Shown one piece after another: positions 14,685 to 24,007 of a stretch of DNA of 64,000 nucleotides. The translations under genes were made by a program, and so were the position numbers. Positions within the stretch are counted from its first letter, which is position 1, and the number at the start of each line of letters is the position of its first letter. Below the pieces are notes generated by a model. That model had not been told where the DNA came from. It ran no database searches and saw only the letters and a program-made list of their open reading frames with translations. The stretch is from Arthrobacter sp. MSA 4-2 (lineage in GTDB: Bacteria > Actinomycetota > Actinomycetes > Actinomycetales > Micrococcaceae), in the NCBI RefSeq assembly GCF_016405885.1, contig NZ_JAEKGC010000009.1, positions 1 through 64,000 of the forward strand, given 5' to 3'.

Positions 14685-15449
14685 ATGAACACTTCCTCAG
14701 CGGTCTCCGCCGTGCCCGCCGGAACGGGGACGGTGCCCGACGGGCGGTCCAGCCGGTGGGAGGGACACCGTGCCGAGCGCCGGCGCGCGCTGATCAGCAC
14801 CGCACGCCGCGCCGTCGACACCCTCGGCCACGGCGCCTCCATGGAGGACATCGCGGCGGCAGCCGACACCTCCAAATCCGTGTACTACCGCTACTTCGGT
14901 GACAAGACCGGCCTGCAGCAGGCCATGGCCGAGGTCGTCACGGGCCAGATGCAGCAGAAGATCCTTGCCGCGGCACGGCAGGCCCAGACGCCGCGCGAGG
15001 GCCTGCGCGCCATGATCTCCGTCTACCTGCAGATGGCACAGACCTCACCGAACGTGTACGCGTTCGTCACGCGGGTCGGCCCGGCCGACCTGGCCGCGGG
15101 CCCGTCCGATGAGGCCCGGCCCGCCGACCCCCTGACCCACTTCCTCGAGGCCGTCACCGAGATGCTGGCCCGCCCCATGCGGGCCTACCTGCGGTCCTCG
15201 CCCCACCTGAGCGGCCCCGCCGACCCTCGGCTCGTTTACTGGCCGCGGGCCGCCATCGGCATGGTCCGCTCCGCCGGTGAGCTGTGGCTGGCGGCGCCCG
15301 CCGGCCCGGGCAAGCCCGGCGTGGAGCAGCTCGCCGACCAGCTGACCGACTGGCTCTTCGAAGGCATCAGCCACCAGGTGCCCACCGGGCAACCATCCCG
15401 CCCGGCACCGGACTCCACCACCTCCTCCCCTGCAAAGGACAACTCATGA
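14685..15449 (+). CDS. TetR family regulator of the lipid cluster
   Basis: A 254-residue TetR protein. Residues about 28-80 form the DNA-binding domain (RRALISTARRAVDTLGHGASMEDIAAAADTSKSVYYRYFGDKTGL, with the recognition helix at SKSVYYRYF). The remainder is a ligand domain of the type found in regulators of fatty-acid genes. The start is fixed by the palindrome, which leaves no room for an SD, so a leaderless mRNA is expected. It overlaps the acyl-CoA oxidase gene by ATGA and is divergent from the thiolase-fabG-maoC operon, so it most likely senses an acyl-CoA and controls both. Confidence 0.88.
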   Translation: MNTSSAVSAVPAGTGTVPDGRSSRWEGHRAERRRALISTARRAVDTLGHGASMEDIAAAADTSKSVYYRYFGDKTGLQQAMAEVVTGQMQQKILAAARQAQTPREGLRAMISVYLQMAQTSPNVYAFVTRVGPADLAAGPSDEARPADPLTHFLEAVTEMLARPMRAYLRSSPHLSGPADPRLVYWPRAAIGMVRSAGELWLAAPAGPGKPGVEQLADQLTDWLFEGISHQVPTGQPSRPAPDSTTSSPAKDNS

Positions 15450-17590
15450 CGCAGACAGCGACCGGCCCCCGGCAGGTCCCCCCGGCGGGCACGATCACCG
15501 ACAATGACGCGGCCGTCCTCGACCCCGCCGTGCTCGGGGAACTGCTCCTCGGGAAATGGGCCTCGGTGCGCCGGACCGCCCGGGAGCTCGCAGGGCGCCC
15601 CGAAGTGCACAAGATCGAAGGACTCACAGCGGCCGAGCACCGCAGCCGCTGCTTCGACCAGCTCCACTACCTGGTGAAGAATCAGGCGGTGCACCGGGCC
15701 TTCCCGACCGCGCTCGGCGGGCACGACGACCACGGCGGCAACGTCGCAGGGTTCGAGGAACTCGTGGTCGCCGATCCCTCCCTGCAGATCAAGGCCGGCG
15801 TCCAGTGGGGCCTGTTCGGCGCGGCGGTGCTCCACCTGGGCACCGAGGAGCACCACAAGGCATGGCTGCCCGGCATCATGAACATGGACATCCCGGGCTG
15901 CTTCGCCATGACGGAGACCGGGCACGGCTCGGATGTGGCAAGCATCGCCACGACCGCCGTCTACTCCCCAGAGGACGAATCCTTCACCCTGAACACCCCC
16001 TTCCGGGCGGCGTGGAAGGACTACATCGGCAATGCCGCCGTCGACGGCCGCGCCGCCGTCGTCTTCGCCCAGCTCATCACCCGGGGCGTCAACCACGGGG
16101 TGCACGCCTTCTACGTCGAACTGCGCGACGCCGACGGCGCCTTCCTGCCAGGAATCGGCGGCGAGGACGACGGCCTCAAGGGCGGCCTGAACGGCATCGA
16201 CAACGGCCGGCTGCACTTCGGGAACGTCCGGGTGCCCCGGACGTACCTGCTGAACCGGTACGGCAGCGTCGCCCCCGACGGCACCTACAGCTCCCCCATC
16301 GCCTCGCCGGGCCGCCGCTTCTTCACCATGCTTGGCACGCTCGTGCAGGGCCGCGTGTCCCTCGACGGCGCGGCCGTCGCGGTGAGCAAGATCGCGCTGA
16401 AGACCGCCATCACCTACGCCTCCGAGCGGCGCCAGTTCAACGCGTCCTCGGACCTCTCCGAAGAGGTCATCCTCGACTACCAGCGCCACCAGCGGCGCCT
16501 CCTGCCGCGGCTGGCCGCCACCTACGCTGCGTCGTTCGCCCACGAGGAACTGCTGGAGAAGTTCGACGGCGTGTTCTCGGGCACCTCCGACACCGACGCC
16601 GACCGCCAGGACCTCGAGACCCTCGCCGCGGCCTACAAGCCGCTGTCCACCTGGCTGGCCCTGGATACGCTGCAGGAGTGCAGGGAGGCCTGCGGCGGCG
16701 CCGGGTTCCTCACGGAGAACCGCTTCACCTCGCTTCGGGCGGACATGGATGTCTACGCCACCTTCGAAGGTGACAACAACGTCCTGCTCCAGCTCGTCGC
16801 CAAGCGCCTGCTGACGGACTACGCCCGCGAGTTCAAGGGCATGGACTTCGGCGTCCTCGCCCGCTACGCGGTCTCCCAGGCCGCGGGGCGGACGGTGCAC
16901 CGCTCCGGGCTCCGCCGTGTGGTGCAGACAGTCGTGGACACCGGGTCCGAAAAGAAGTCGGCGATCGCCCTGCGCGATGAGGACACGCAGCACGGACTGC
17001 TCTCGGACCGAGTCGGCACCATGGTGGCCGAACTCGCCGGCGCCCTGCGGGGGGCCGGAACCATGCCGCAGGCCAAGGCTGCTGCCCTGTTCAATGAACA
17101 CCAGCACGAACTGATCGAAACGGCCCGGGCGCACGCCGAACTGCTGCAGTGGGAGGCGTTCACGGCGGCGCTGCACCGGGTCGAGGAGCCCGGAACCCGG
17201 CAGGTCCTGACCTGGCTGCGCGACCTGTTCGGGCTGTGCCTGCTAGAGCGGAACCTCGCCTGGTACCTGATGAACGGCCGGCTCTCCTCGCAGCGGGCCC
17301 GGACCCTCACGCCCTACATCAACCGGCTGCTCGCCAAGCTCCGCCCGCACGCCCTCGACCTGGTCGAGGCCTTCGGCTACGGGCCCGAGCACCTCCGCGC
17401 CGCGATCGCCACCGGGGCCGAGAAGCGGCGCCAGGACGAGGCCGCCGCGCACGCCCGCGCAGAGCGCGCCAGCAGCGGCTCACCGATCGAGGAGAAGACC
17501 CTGCTGGCCCGGCAGGCGGAACAGGCCAAGACGCGGGGCAAGAGTGCACCGCGCAAGTCGCGGCAGGTACCCGAGAAGACCTCAGCCTGA
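15446..17590 (+). CDS. Acyl-CoA oxidase/dehydrogenase family protein
   Basis: A 714-residue flavoprotein resembling peroxisomal-type acyl-CoA oxidases more than 400-residue dehydrogenases. Visible are the substrate/FAD region FAMTETGHGSDVASIATTAVYSPEDESFTLNTP (split: ETGHGSDV with the family's Thr/Ser at about 150-160), HGVHAFYVELRD, the NGIDNGRLHFGNVRVPR stretch, ASERRQF, and the CREACGGAGFLTENRF string (about 410-425) that ends in the catalytic-Glu region of this class. The C-terminal 200 residues are helical and end in a Lys-rich tail. Electron acceptor (oxygen or ETF) cannot be read from sequence. AAAGGA lies upstream of the ATG at 15446, which overlaps the tetR stop. Confidence 0.85.
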   Translation: MTQTATGPRQVPPAGTITDNDAAVLDPAVLGELLLGKWASVRRTARELAGRPEVHKIEGLTAAEHRSRCFDQLHYLVKNQAVHRAFPTALGGHDDHGGNVAGFEELVVADPSLQIKAGVQWGLFGAAVLHLGTEEHHKAWLPGIMNMDIPGCFAMTETGHGSDVASIATTAVYSPEDESFTLNTPFRAAWKDYIGNAAVDGRAAVVFAQLITRGVNHGVHAFYVELRDADGAFLPGIGGEDDGLKGGLNGIDNGRLHFGNVRVPRTYLLNRYGSVAPDGTYSSPIASPGRRFFTMLGTLVQGRVSLDGAAVAVSKIALKTAITYASERRQFNASSDLSEEVILDYQRHQRRLLPRLAATYAASFAHEELLEKFDGVFSGTSDTDADRQDLETLAAAYKPLSTWLALDTLQECREACGGAGFLTENRFTSLRADMDVYATFEGDNNVLLQLVAKRLLTDYAREFKGMDFGVLARYAVSQAAGRTVHRSGLRRVVQTVVDTGSEKKSAIALRDEDTQHGLLSDRVGTMVAELAGALRGAGTMPQAKAAALFNEHQHELIETARAHAELLQWEAFTAALHRVEEPGTRQVLTWLRDLFGLCLLERNLAWYLMNGRLSSQRARTLTPYINRLLAKLRPHALDLVEAFGYGPEHLRAAIATGAEKRRQDEAAAHARAERASSGSPIEEKTLLARQAEQAKTRGKSAPRKSRQVPEKTSA

Positions 17591-17615
17591 CCCGTCCGGA
17601 TCCGCCGGAAGTCAG

Positions 17616-17648
17616 AAAGCCCCTGTCCGCCCGGCGGACAGGGGCTTT
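17616..17648. terminator. Bidirectional hairpin terminator
   Basis: AAAGCCCCTGTCCGC and GCGGACAGGGGCTTT are perfect 15-base arms around CCG. The A/T ends give a T run in either direction. It lies between the convergent acyl-CoA oxidase and glgA genes. Confidence 0.9.
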
Positions 17649-17653
17649 CACCT

Positions 17654-18847
17654 TTAAAGCACGCTGCGGTACACCTCGAGGGTCGCCTCGGCGATGGAGT
17701 CCCACGCGAAGTGCTGTTCGGCGCGGGTCCGGCCGGCCTCGCCCATCCGGCGGGCCTTCGCCGGATCGGAAAGCATCTCTGTGAGTGCGGCGGCGAAGTC
17801 CGAGACGAACCGTTCGGGATCGAGGGGCGTCCCGGTGCCGTCGGAGACCTGTTCGAGCGGCACCAGGGTCCCGGTGACGCCATCCTCGATTACCTCGGGG
17901 ATCCCTCCGGTGGCACTGGCCACGACAGCGGCTCCGCAGGCCATCGCCTCGAGGTTGACGATGCCCAGGGGCTCGTAGATGGACGGGCAGGCGAACACCG
18001 TCGCGTGGCTCAGGACCTGGACCACCTCGCGCCTCGGCAGCATCCGCTCGATGAGCACCACCGAGCCGCGCCGGTCCCGGAGCTCATTGATCAGCTTCTC
18101 GGTCTCCGCCGCGAGCTCGGGGGTGTCCGCCGCGCCGAGCACCAGGATCAGCTGAACGTCCGCGGGCAGCTGCGCGGCGGCCCGGAGCAGGTAGGGCACG
18201 CCCTTCTGGCGGGTGTTGCGCCCCACGAAGACCACGCTGGGACGGTCCGGGTCGATGCCGAGGGCCCGCACGGCGTCGTCGTCCTCGTCGCGCACCCACT
18301 CGGAGACGTCGATGCCGTTGTGCACCACGTGCACCTTCCCCGGGTCGACGGCGGGGTAGCTGCGCAGGATGTCGTCGCGCATCCCCGCCGACACGGCGAT
18401 CACCGCCGCGGCGGCCTCGTACGAGGTCTTCTCCGCCCAGGACGACAGCGCGTAGCCTCCGGCGAGCTGCTCGGCCTTCCACGGCCGCAGCGGCTCAAGG
18501 CTGTGGGCGCTGAGCACGTGCGGGATGCCGTGGAGCAGGGAGGCAAGGTGCCCGGCCATGTTCGCGTACCAGGTGTGGGAGTGGACCAGGTCGGCGCCGC
18601 CGATGTTCCCGAGCATCTCAAGGTCCGTCCCGAGGGTCTGCACGGCGGCATTCGCCCCGGCCAGCCCCGGAGGCACGCCGTAGGTGCGCACCCGCGCCCC
18701 GTGGTAGTCGGCGGGCCGCTCCGCGCCGAAACAGTGGACGTTCAGATCCACCTGTCCGGCCAGCACCCGGCTCAGTTCCGCAACATGGACACCTGCCCCG
18801 CCATAGATTTCTGGGGGGAATTCCTTGGAGACAATATCTACTCGCAC
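17654..18847 (-). CDS. glgA: Glycogen synthase / alpha-maltose-1-phosphate synthase (GT4, GlgA/GlgM type)
   Basis: A 397-residue glycosyltransferase with two Rossmann lobes. EFPPEIYGGAGVHVAELSR at the N-terminus binds the nucleotide sugar; NGIDVSEW, VFVGRNTRQKG and the C-terminal FACPSIYEPLGIVNLEAMACGAAVVAS (with the E-x7-E motif of retaining GT-B enzymes) complete the active site. Actinobacterial enzymes of this length were first called GlgA but M. tuberculosis Rv1212c makes maltose-1-phosphate from ADP-glucose and glucose-1-phosphate (GlgM); that activity is likely here. It is divergent from glgC, which supplies ADP-glucose. The GTG at 18847 follows a TACGTT hexamer by six bases. Confidence 0.9.
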   Translation of the reverse strand: MRVDIVSKEFPPEIYGGAGVHVAELSRVLAGQVDLNVHCFGAERPADYHGARVRTYGVPPGLAGANAAVQTLGTDLEMLGNIGGADLVHSHTWYANMAGHLASLLHGIPHVLSAHSLEPLRPWKAEQLAGGYALSSWAEKTSYEAAAAVIAVSAGMRDDILRSYPAVDPGKVHVVHNGIDVSEWVRDEDDDAVRALGIDPDRPSVVFVGRNTRQKGVPYLLRAAAQLPADVQLILVLGAADTPELAAETEKLINELRDRRGSVVLIERMLPRREVVQVLSHATVFACPSIYEPLGIVNLEAMACGAAVVASATGGIPEVIEDGVTGTLVPLEQVSDGTGTPLDPERFVSDFAAALTEMLSDPAKARRMGEAGRTRAEQHFAWDSIAEATLEVYRSVL

Positions 18848-18853
18848 TCCCCC

Positions 18854-18859
18854 AACGTA
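18854..18859 (-). promoter_or_regulatory. -10 element TACGTT, leaderless start for glgA
   Basis: On the minus strand TACGTT is followed by GGGGGA and the GTG at 18847. The 85 bases between the divergent starts must also carry the glgC promoter, for which I see no clear hexamers. Confidence 0.5.
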
Positions 18860-18932
18860 GTGCAGGAGGCCTCAGTCCTCTAGTGTGAACAGAATTGGAC
18901 CGACACGTTGGAATACTCGAAGGGGGTTACCC

Positions 18933-20177
18933 GTGGCACTTAAGAAAGTTCTGGCGGTTGTACTGGCAGGTGGCGAAGGCAAACGCCTGATGCCCCTCAC
19001 CGCGGACCGGGCCAAGCCCGCCGTGCCGTTCGCCGGAAGCTACCGGCTGATCGACTTCGCCCTCTCGAACCTGGTGAACTCCGGCTACCTGCAGATCGTG
19101 GTGCTCACCCAGTACAAGTCGCACAGCCTCGACCGGCACGTCTCCGAGACCTGGCGGATGTCGACGCAGCTCCAGCAGTACATCGCCTCGGTGCCGGCGC
19201 AGCAGCGCCGCGGCAAGAGCTGGTTCCTCGGCAGCGCCAACGCGATCTACCAGTCGCTCAACCTCATCCACGACGCCCAGCCCGACATCGTGGTGGTCAT
19301 CGGCGCCGACCACGTGTACCGCATGGACTTCGAGCAGATGGTCAACGCGCATGTCGAATCCGGCGCCTCGGTCAGTGTCGCCGCGGTGCGCCAGCCCATG
19401 AACCTCGTCGACCAGTTCGGCGTCATCGAGGTCGACCAGCAGGACCCGACCCGCATCGCCGCCTTCGTCGAGAAGCCGAAGACCACCCCGGGCCTGCCCG
19501 ATGACCCCAACAGCTTCCTCGCTTCAATGGGCAACTACGTCTTCACCACGGACGCGCTGCTGAAGGCCCTCGAGGAGGACGCCGCCCGGCTCGACACCAA
19601 GCACGACATGGGCGGGGACATCATCCCCCACTTCGTCGACCGCAAGGACGCCGCCGTCTACGACTTCACGACGAACCTCATCCCGGGATCCACCGACCGG
19701 GACCGCCAGTACTGGCGCGACGTGGGGACGATGGATTCCTACTACGACGCCAATATGGACCTGATCTCCCCGCTGCCCCTGTTCAACCTGTACAACCTGC
19801 AGTGGCCGATCTACACCCGTCAGAGCGTCTCGCCGCCGGCGAAGTTCGTGCGCAGCGCCACCGGCCGGTCCGGGGCTGCCCACGACTCCATCGTCTCGGC
19901 AGGCGTCGTCGTCTCCGGCGGCACCGTTCAGGGTTCGATCCTCGCCACCGACGTCTTCGTGGAGGAGAACGCGGAGGTGAGCGATTCGGTGCTGATGGAT
20001 AAGGTGACCATCGGTCCCGGCGCCATCGTCAGGCGCGCGATCATCGATAAGAACGTGAAGATTCCGGCCGGGGCACGCATCGGCGTGGACCGTGAGCTCG
20101 ACCTCAGCCGCGGGTTCGCCGTGACCGAGTCGGGGCTGACCATCCTGAGCAAGGGCCAGATCGTCCCCCCAGGCTGA
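18933..20177 (+). CDS. glgC: Glucose-1-phosphate adenylyltransferase
   Basis: A 414-residue ADP-glucose pyrophosphorylase, which joins ATP and glucose-1-phosphate. The nucleotide-binding [21 protein letters not shown] is at residues about 12-32 (motif GGxGxRLxPLT then the catalytic K). [10 protein letters not shown], the glucose-1-phosphate lysine in FVEKP, and a C-terminal left-handed beta-helix ([30 protein letters not shown]) follow in order. GTG at 18933 is chosen because GGGGGT lies eight bases upstream and the product then begins [16 protein letters not shown], like other actinobacterial GlgC proteins. It is divergent from glgA and feeds it ADP-glucose. Confidence 0.95.
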   Translation: MALKKVLAVVLAGGEGKRLMPLTADRAKPAVPFAGSYRLIDFALSNLVNSGYLQIVVLTQYKSHSLDRHVSETWRMSTQLQQYIASVPAQQRRGKSWFLGSANAIYQSLNLIHDAQPDIVVVIGADHVYRMDFEQMVNAHVESGASVSVAAVRQPMNLVDQFGVIEVDQQDPTRIAAFVEKPKTTPGLPDDPNSFLASMGNYVFTTDALLKALEEDAARLDTKHDMGGDIIPHFVDRKDAAVYDFTTNLIPGSTDRDRQYWRDVGTMDSYYDANMDLISPLPLFNLYNLQWPIYTRQSVSPPAKFVRSATGRSGAAHDSIVSAGVVVSGGTVQGSILATDVFVEENAEVSDSVLMDKVTIGPGAIVRRAIIDKNVKIPAGARIGVDRELDLSRGFAVTESGLTILSKGQIVPPG

Positions 20178-20244
20178 GGCGCGGCCGGAACCGCGGCCTG
20201 AACGGCGGCCCGAGCCGCGGACTGAGCCGTTCCGCCGGGGCCGG

Positions 20245-21345
20245 TCAGCTGTTCCGGCCCCGGGCGGCGACCGCCCAGCGGTCGATGACCGCGCCGTCCC
20301 GGACCACCTGCACCTCGTCCACGAGGTTCACGGGCAGGCAGACGTGGTTCGGGACCACCCGCAGCCGGGTGCCGCGGGCCGGCAGGGGCTCCCCCGCCGG
20401 CCACTGCACCGTGGCGTGGTGCTCCGAGAGGGCGACGATCCGCGCCTCCGGGTGCTCCAGCAGCCTGCCGTAGCCGGTCGCCCAGGCCGCCCGGTCGCTG
20501 CCGAGGATCTTGCTCCCGGCATCGAGCAGGAAGTGCCCCGGCTCCCCCGGGGTGCGCCGGTGGTGGCTGACCACGGTGGCGGCCACGGTGAGGGCGATAT
20601 CGCCGGGGCCGATCGTGCCGAGCTCCCACTGCTGGGCATCGCCGAACACATAGACCCCCGGACGCAGCTCGGTGGCGGTACCTCCTCCCATCAGCGCCGA
20701 GGGGGTCGACCCGCCGCTCAGCTCGGCGGCGGCAAGGCCCTCGGCCCGGAGCCCGGCGGCAGCTCGATCCAACGCCGCGTCTTCGTCCCGCGCCGCCGTG
20801 ACCGGCATCCCCGGGGCGTAGCTGTGGCCCGGGAAGGTGAAGGCTCCGGTGACCCGGAGACCGGCTTCCGCGGCGGCCACGGCCACGCCGGCGGCATCCC
20901 CCGGCGCCACGCCGCTGCGGTGGTGGCCGCTGTCGACCTCAACCCGGACCGCGACCTCGCCGACCGCCGGGCCGAGGTTGCGTGCCAGGGCGGTGGCGCT
21001 CTCGGCGGAATCCACGCCCACAGTGATCCGCGCTCTTGCCGCGAGCCGACGCAGCCGGTCCCCTTTCGCCGAGTCAACCCACAGCGGGTAGGCGATGAAC
21101 AGATCCTCAACTCCGGCCCCGGCGAAGACCTCCGCCTCGCCGACCGTGGCCACGGTCAGCCCGACGGCGCCCGCCGCCACCTGGAGCGCGCCGATCTCGG
21201 GGATCTTGTGGGTCTTGGCGTGGGGGCGCAGCGCCACCCCGCGCGCCCGCGTGGCCGCGGCCATGGCCGTGATGTTCGCCTCCAACCGGTCGGCGTCGAT
21301 CTGCACGCTCGGAGTGGGCTCGTTCCCGGGAATCGTCGTGTCCAT
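20245..21345 (-). CDS. D-threonine aldolase-like fold-type III PLP enzyme
   Basis: A 366-residue enzyme with the alanine-racemase barrel. ALRPHAKTHKIPEIG at about 38-52 holds the PLP lysine (K44), VRVEVDSGHHRSGVAPGDA is the phosphate-side strand, SGGSTPSAL is the PLP phosphate cup, and the C-terminal domain ends with VVPNHVCLPVNL (H334, C336), the metal site of D-threonine aldolases and D-serine dehydratases. Such enzymes cleave D-threonine (or other beta-hydroxy-D-amino acids) to glycine and an aldehyde, or dehydrate D-serine; which occurs here is unknown. The ATG at 21345 has TGGAAT six bases upstream. It converges on glgC and diverges from pepN. Confidence 0.85.
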   Translation of the reverse strand: MDTTIPGNEPTPSVQIDADRLEANITAMAAATRARGVALRPHAKTHKIPEIGALQVAAGAVGLTVATVGEAEVFAGAGVEDLFIAYPLWVDSAKGDRLRRLAARARITVGVDSAESATALARNLGPAVGEVAVRVEVDSGHHRSGVAPGDAAGVAVAAAEAGLRVTGAFTFPGHSYAPGMPVTAARDEDAALDRAAAGLRAEGLAAAELSGGSTPSALMGGGTATELRPGVYVFGDAQQWELGTIGPGDIALTVAATVVSHHRRTPGEPGHFLLDAGSKILGSDRAAWATGYGRLLEHPEARIVALSEHHATVQWPAGEPLPARGTRLRVVPNHVCLPVNLVDEVQVVRDGAVIDRWAVAARGRNS

Positions 21346-21406
21346 GCTTCGATTCCATCATGACCCGCCGTGCCGGCCGGTGCGCGGCGCGTGATTGAAT
21401 GACCGG

Positions 21407-24007
21407 ATGCGCAACGAGAACCTGCTCCGTGACGAGGCCGACGCCCGCTCCCTGCTGATCCGGGTCGAAAGCTACGATGTGAGGCTCGACCTCAGCGGCG
21501 CCGAGGACCCCTCGGCTGAGGGGTTCCCCAGCGAATCCACCGTGGTGTTCCGCTGCGCCTCCCCCGGCGCGTCCACCTTCCTCGACTTCATCCACGGCGG
21601 CGTCGACGAAGTGCTCGTCAACGGGAAGGCCCTTGAACTGGGCAGGGCCGTCGACGGCTCACGCATCCACCTTCCGGACCTGCTCGAGGCGAACACGGTG
21701 ACCGTGCGCGGCACCGCGCTCTACAGCCGCAGCGGCGAGGGGATGCACCGGTTCGTCGACCCCGCAGACGGTCGAACCTACCTCTACACCCAGTACGAGC
21801 CCGCCGACGCCCGCCGGGTCTTTGCCAACTTCGAACAGCCCGACCTGAAGGCCGCCTTCACCTTCACCGTCACCGCCCCGGAGGCCTGGACGGTCGCCTC
21901 CAACGCCCCGGCGCTGGGTGCCCCCGCCCCGGTCTCGGCCGGGGCACTGCGCTGGGAGTTCGCGCCCACGGAGCGCATTTCGACCTACATCACCACGGTG
22001 CTCGCCGGCCCGTACCACCACGTCGCCGGCTCCTGGGCTGGCGGGGACGGCACCGGCTCGCCCGAAATTCCGCTCGGGCTCTACTGCCGCCGGTCGCTGG
22101 CGTCCGCCTTCGACGCCGAGGCGATCTTCGATACCACCCGCCGCGGGCTCGACTTCTTCCACCGCCTCTTCGACTACCCCTATCCGTTCGGCAAGTACGA
22201 CCAGGCCTTCGTTCCCGAGTACAACCTTGGGGCGATGGAAAATCCGGGGCTGGTGACGTTCACGGAGAACTACGTGTTCCGTTCCGCGGCCACGGCCGCC
22301 CAGTACGAGGCGCGGGCGAACACCATCCTGCATGAGATGGCGCACATGTGGTTCGGGGACCTCGTCACCATGACCTGGTGGGACGACCTGTGGCTCAAGG
22401 AATCTTTCGCGGACTACATGGGCGCCCTCGGCGTGGCGGAGGCCACCGAGTGGAAGACCTCGTGGGTGAGCTTCGCGAACAAGCGCAAGGCGTGGGCGTA
22501 CGTGCAGGACCAGCTGCCGACGACCCACCCGATCGTGGCGGACATCCCCAACCTTGAGGCGGCGAAGCAGAACTTCGACGGCATCACCTACGCCAAGGGC
22601 GCCTCGGTGCTCAAGCAGCTCGTCGCCTACGTCGGCTTCGACGCCTTCACCGAGGCGGCCCGGAAGTACTTCCGGGCGCATGCCTTCGGCAACACCACCC
22701 TTGCGGACCTGCTCGCCGCCCTCAGCGAGGCCTCCGGGCAGGACATGACGGCCTGGGCCCGTCAGTGGCTGCAGACCTCAGGCGTGCCCGCACTCACCGC
22801 GGAGGTCTCCGTCGAGGACGGCGTGTACACCGCCGCGGCAATCCGGCAGGACGCGCTCGACCCCATCACCGGGGTGCCCGAGCCCCGCCCCCACTCCCTG
22901 CGCGTGGGCTTCTACAGCTACGACGCCGACGGCTCCCTGGTCCGCACCGAGTCGCACGCCGTCGAGGTGACCGGGGCCTCCGCCCCGCTCGACGGGTTCG
23001 TCGGCCGGACCCAGCCGGACCTGCTGCTGGTCAATGACGAGGACCTCACCTACGCCAAGCTGCGCTTCGACCCCCGCTCCCTGGCGACGCTGCTGCGGTC
23101 GGTGGACCGGATCGCCGACCCGCTGGCCCGCGCCATCTGCCTCTCCGCCCTCTGGTCGAGCACCCGGGATGCCGATCTGGCCGCCGCCGATTATCTCGGC
23201 GCCGTGGAGCTGGCCGCACCGGCCGAACCGGGCGTCGGAGTGCTGCAGGTGCTGCTGCAGAACGCCGGCACCGCCGTCGAACGCTACACCGCACCCGCCG
23301 GACGGGCGGCGCTGCAGGAACGCTACGCCCGGTTCCTGGAGCAGGGCCTGCGGGACGCCGCGGAGGGCTCGGACCTGCAGCTCGCATGGGCGCGGGCCCT
23401 GGCTGCAGGCGGGCGCTCCACCGGCTCCGCTGCGGCGGTGCTGCGCGGCCTGCTCGACGGCACCGACAGCGTGCCGGGGCTGGTCCTGGATGACGAACTG
23501 CGCTGGATGTTCCTCGCCGCACTTGCCGCGCAGGGCCTTGCGTCCGTCGACGAGCTCGAGGCCGAGCTGGCCCGCGACAATACGGCATCAGGCAAGGCGG
23601 CGTTCACGCTGGCCTGCTCGGCCGTGCCGGACGCCGCGGTGAAGGATCTCGCCTGGCGCGAGGCGGTCTATGGGACCCGGCTGTCGAACGAACTGCTCAG
23701 CTCCACCATCGAGGGATTCACCCTCGGCGGGCCGGAGCTGAGGGCCCCCTACAACGGACCGTACTTCGAGGCGCTCAGGGACGTGTGGGAGGCACGGGGC
23801 ATCGAGATGGCCACCCGCGTGGTGCGCGGCCTCTATCCCGGCCGCCAGAACCTCCAGGGCCGCCCGGAGGAGCACCCGGTGATGCTGGCCACGGATAGCT
23901 GGCTCGCCTCCAACCCGGACGCCCCGGGGGCGCTCCGGCGCATCCTGGTGGAGGAGCGCGACCACCTGCTGCGCTCCCTCACGGCCCAGGCCTACGGCAC
24001 CCGGTAG
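21407..24007 (+). CDS. pepN: Aminopeptidase N (M1 family)
   Basis: An 866-residue zinc aminopeptidase. GAMEN (275-279) binds the substrate amino terminus; HEMAH (309-313) with E332 in LKESFADYMG forms the zinc site; the catalytic Tyr of the family falls in the following helical region. The N-terminal beta-sandwich (residues 1-190) and the C-terminal helical cap (about 520-866, ending LTAQAYGTR) are complete. It removes N-terminal residues from peptides in the cytosol; no signal peptide is present. The ATG at 21407 has TTGAAT six bases upstream, so leaderless translation is possible. Its 3' end overlaps lplA by 16 bases in convergent orientation. Confidence 0.95.
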   Translation: MRNENLLRDEADARSLLIRVESYDVRLDLSGAEDPSAEGFPSESTVVFRCASPGASTFLDFIHGGVDEVLVNGKALELGRAVDGSRIHLPDLLEANTVTVRGTALYSRSGEGMHRFVDPADGRTYLYTQYEPADARRVFANFEQPDLKAAFTFTVTAPEAWTVASNAPALGAPAPVSAGALRWEFAPTERISTYITTVLAGPYHHVAGSWAGGDGTGSPEIPLGLYCRRSLASAFDAEAIFDTTRRGLDFFHRLFDYPYPFGKYDQAFVPEYNLGAMENPGLVTFTENYVFRSAATAAQYEARANTILHEMAHMWFGDLVTMTWWDDLWLKESFADYMGALGVAEATEWKTSWVSFANKRKAWAYVQDQLPTTHPIVADIPNLEAAKQNFDGITYAKGASVLKQLVAYVGFDAFTEAARKYFRAHAFGNTTLADLLAALSEASGQDMTAWARQWLQTSGVPALTAEVSVEDGVYTAAAIRQDALDPITGVPEPRPHSLRVGFYSYDADGSLVRTESHAVEVTGASAPLDGFVGRTQPDLLLVNDEDLTYAKLRFDPRSLATLLRSVDRIADPLARAICLSALWSSTRDADLAAADYLGAVELAAPAEPGVGVLQVLLQNAGTAVERYTAPAGRAALQERYARFLEQGLRDAAEGSDLQLAWARALAAGGRSTGSAAAVLRGLLDGTDSVPGLVLDDELRWMFLAALAAQGLASVDELEAELARDNTASGKAAFTLACSAVPDAAVKDLAWREAVYGTRLSNELLSSTIEGFTLGGPELRAPYNGPYFEALRDVWEARGIEMATRVVRGLYPGRQNLQGRPEEHPVMLATDSWLASNPDAPGALRRILVEERDHLLRSLTAQAYGTR

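Noticed and set aside
15236-17176. A 646-codon open frame on the minus strand opposite the acyl-CoA oxidase
   Set aside because: Composition and position match an antisense shadow of the conserved oxidase gene.
20199-20261. Terminator between glgC and the D-threonine aldolase-like gene
   Set aside because: Several GC-rich stems are possible (for example GGGGCCGG/CCGGCCCC) but one overlaps a coding end, none has a T run, and they compete with each other.
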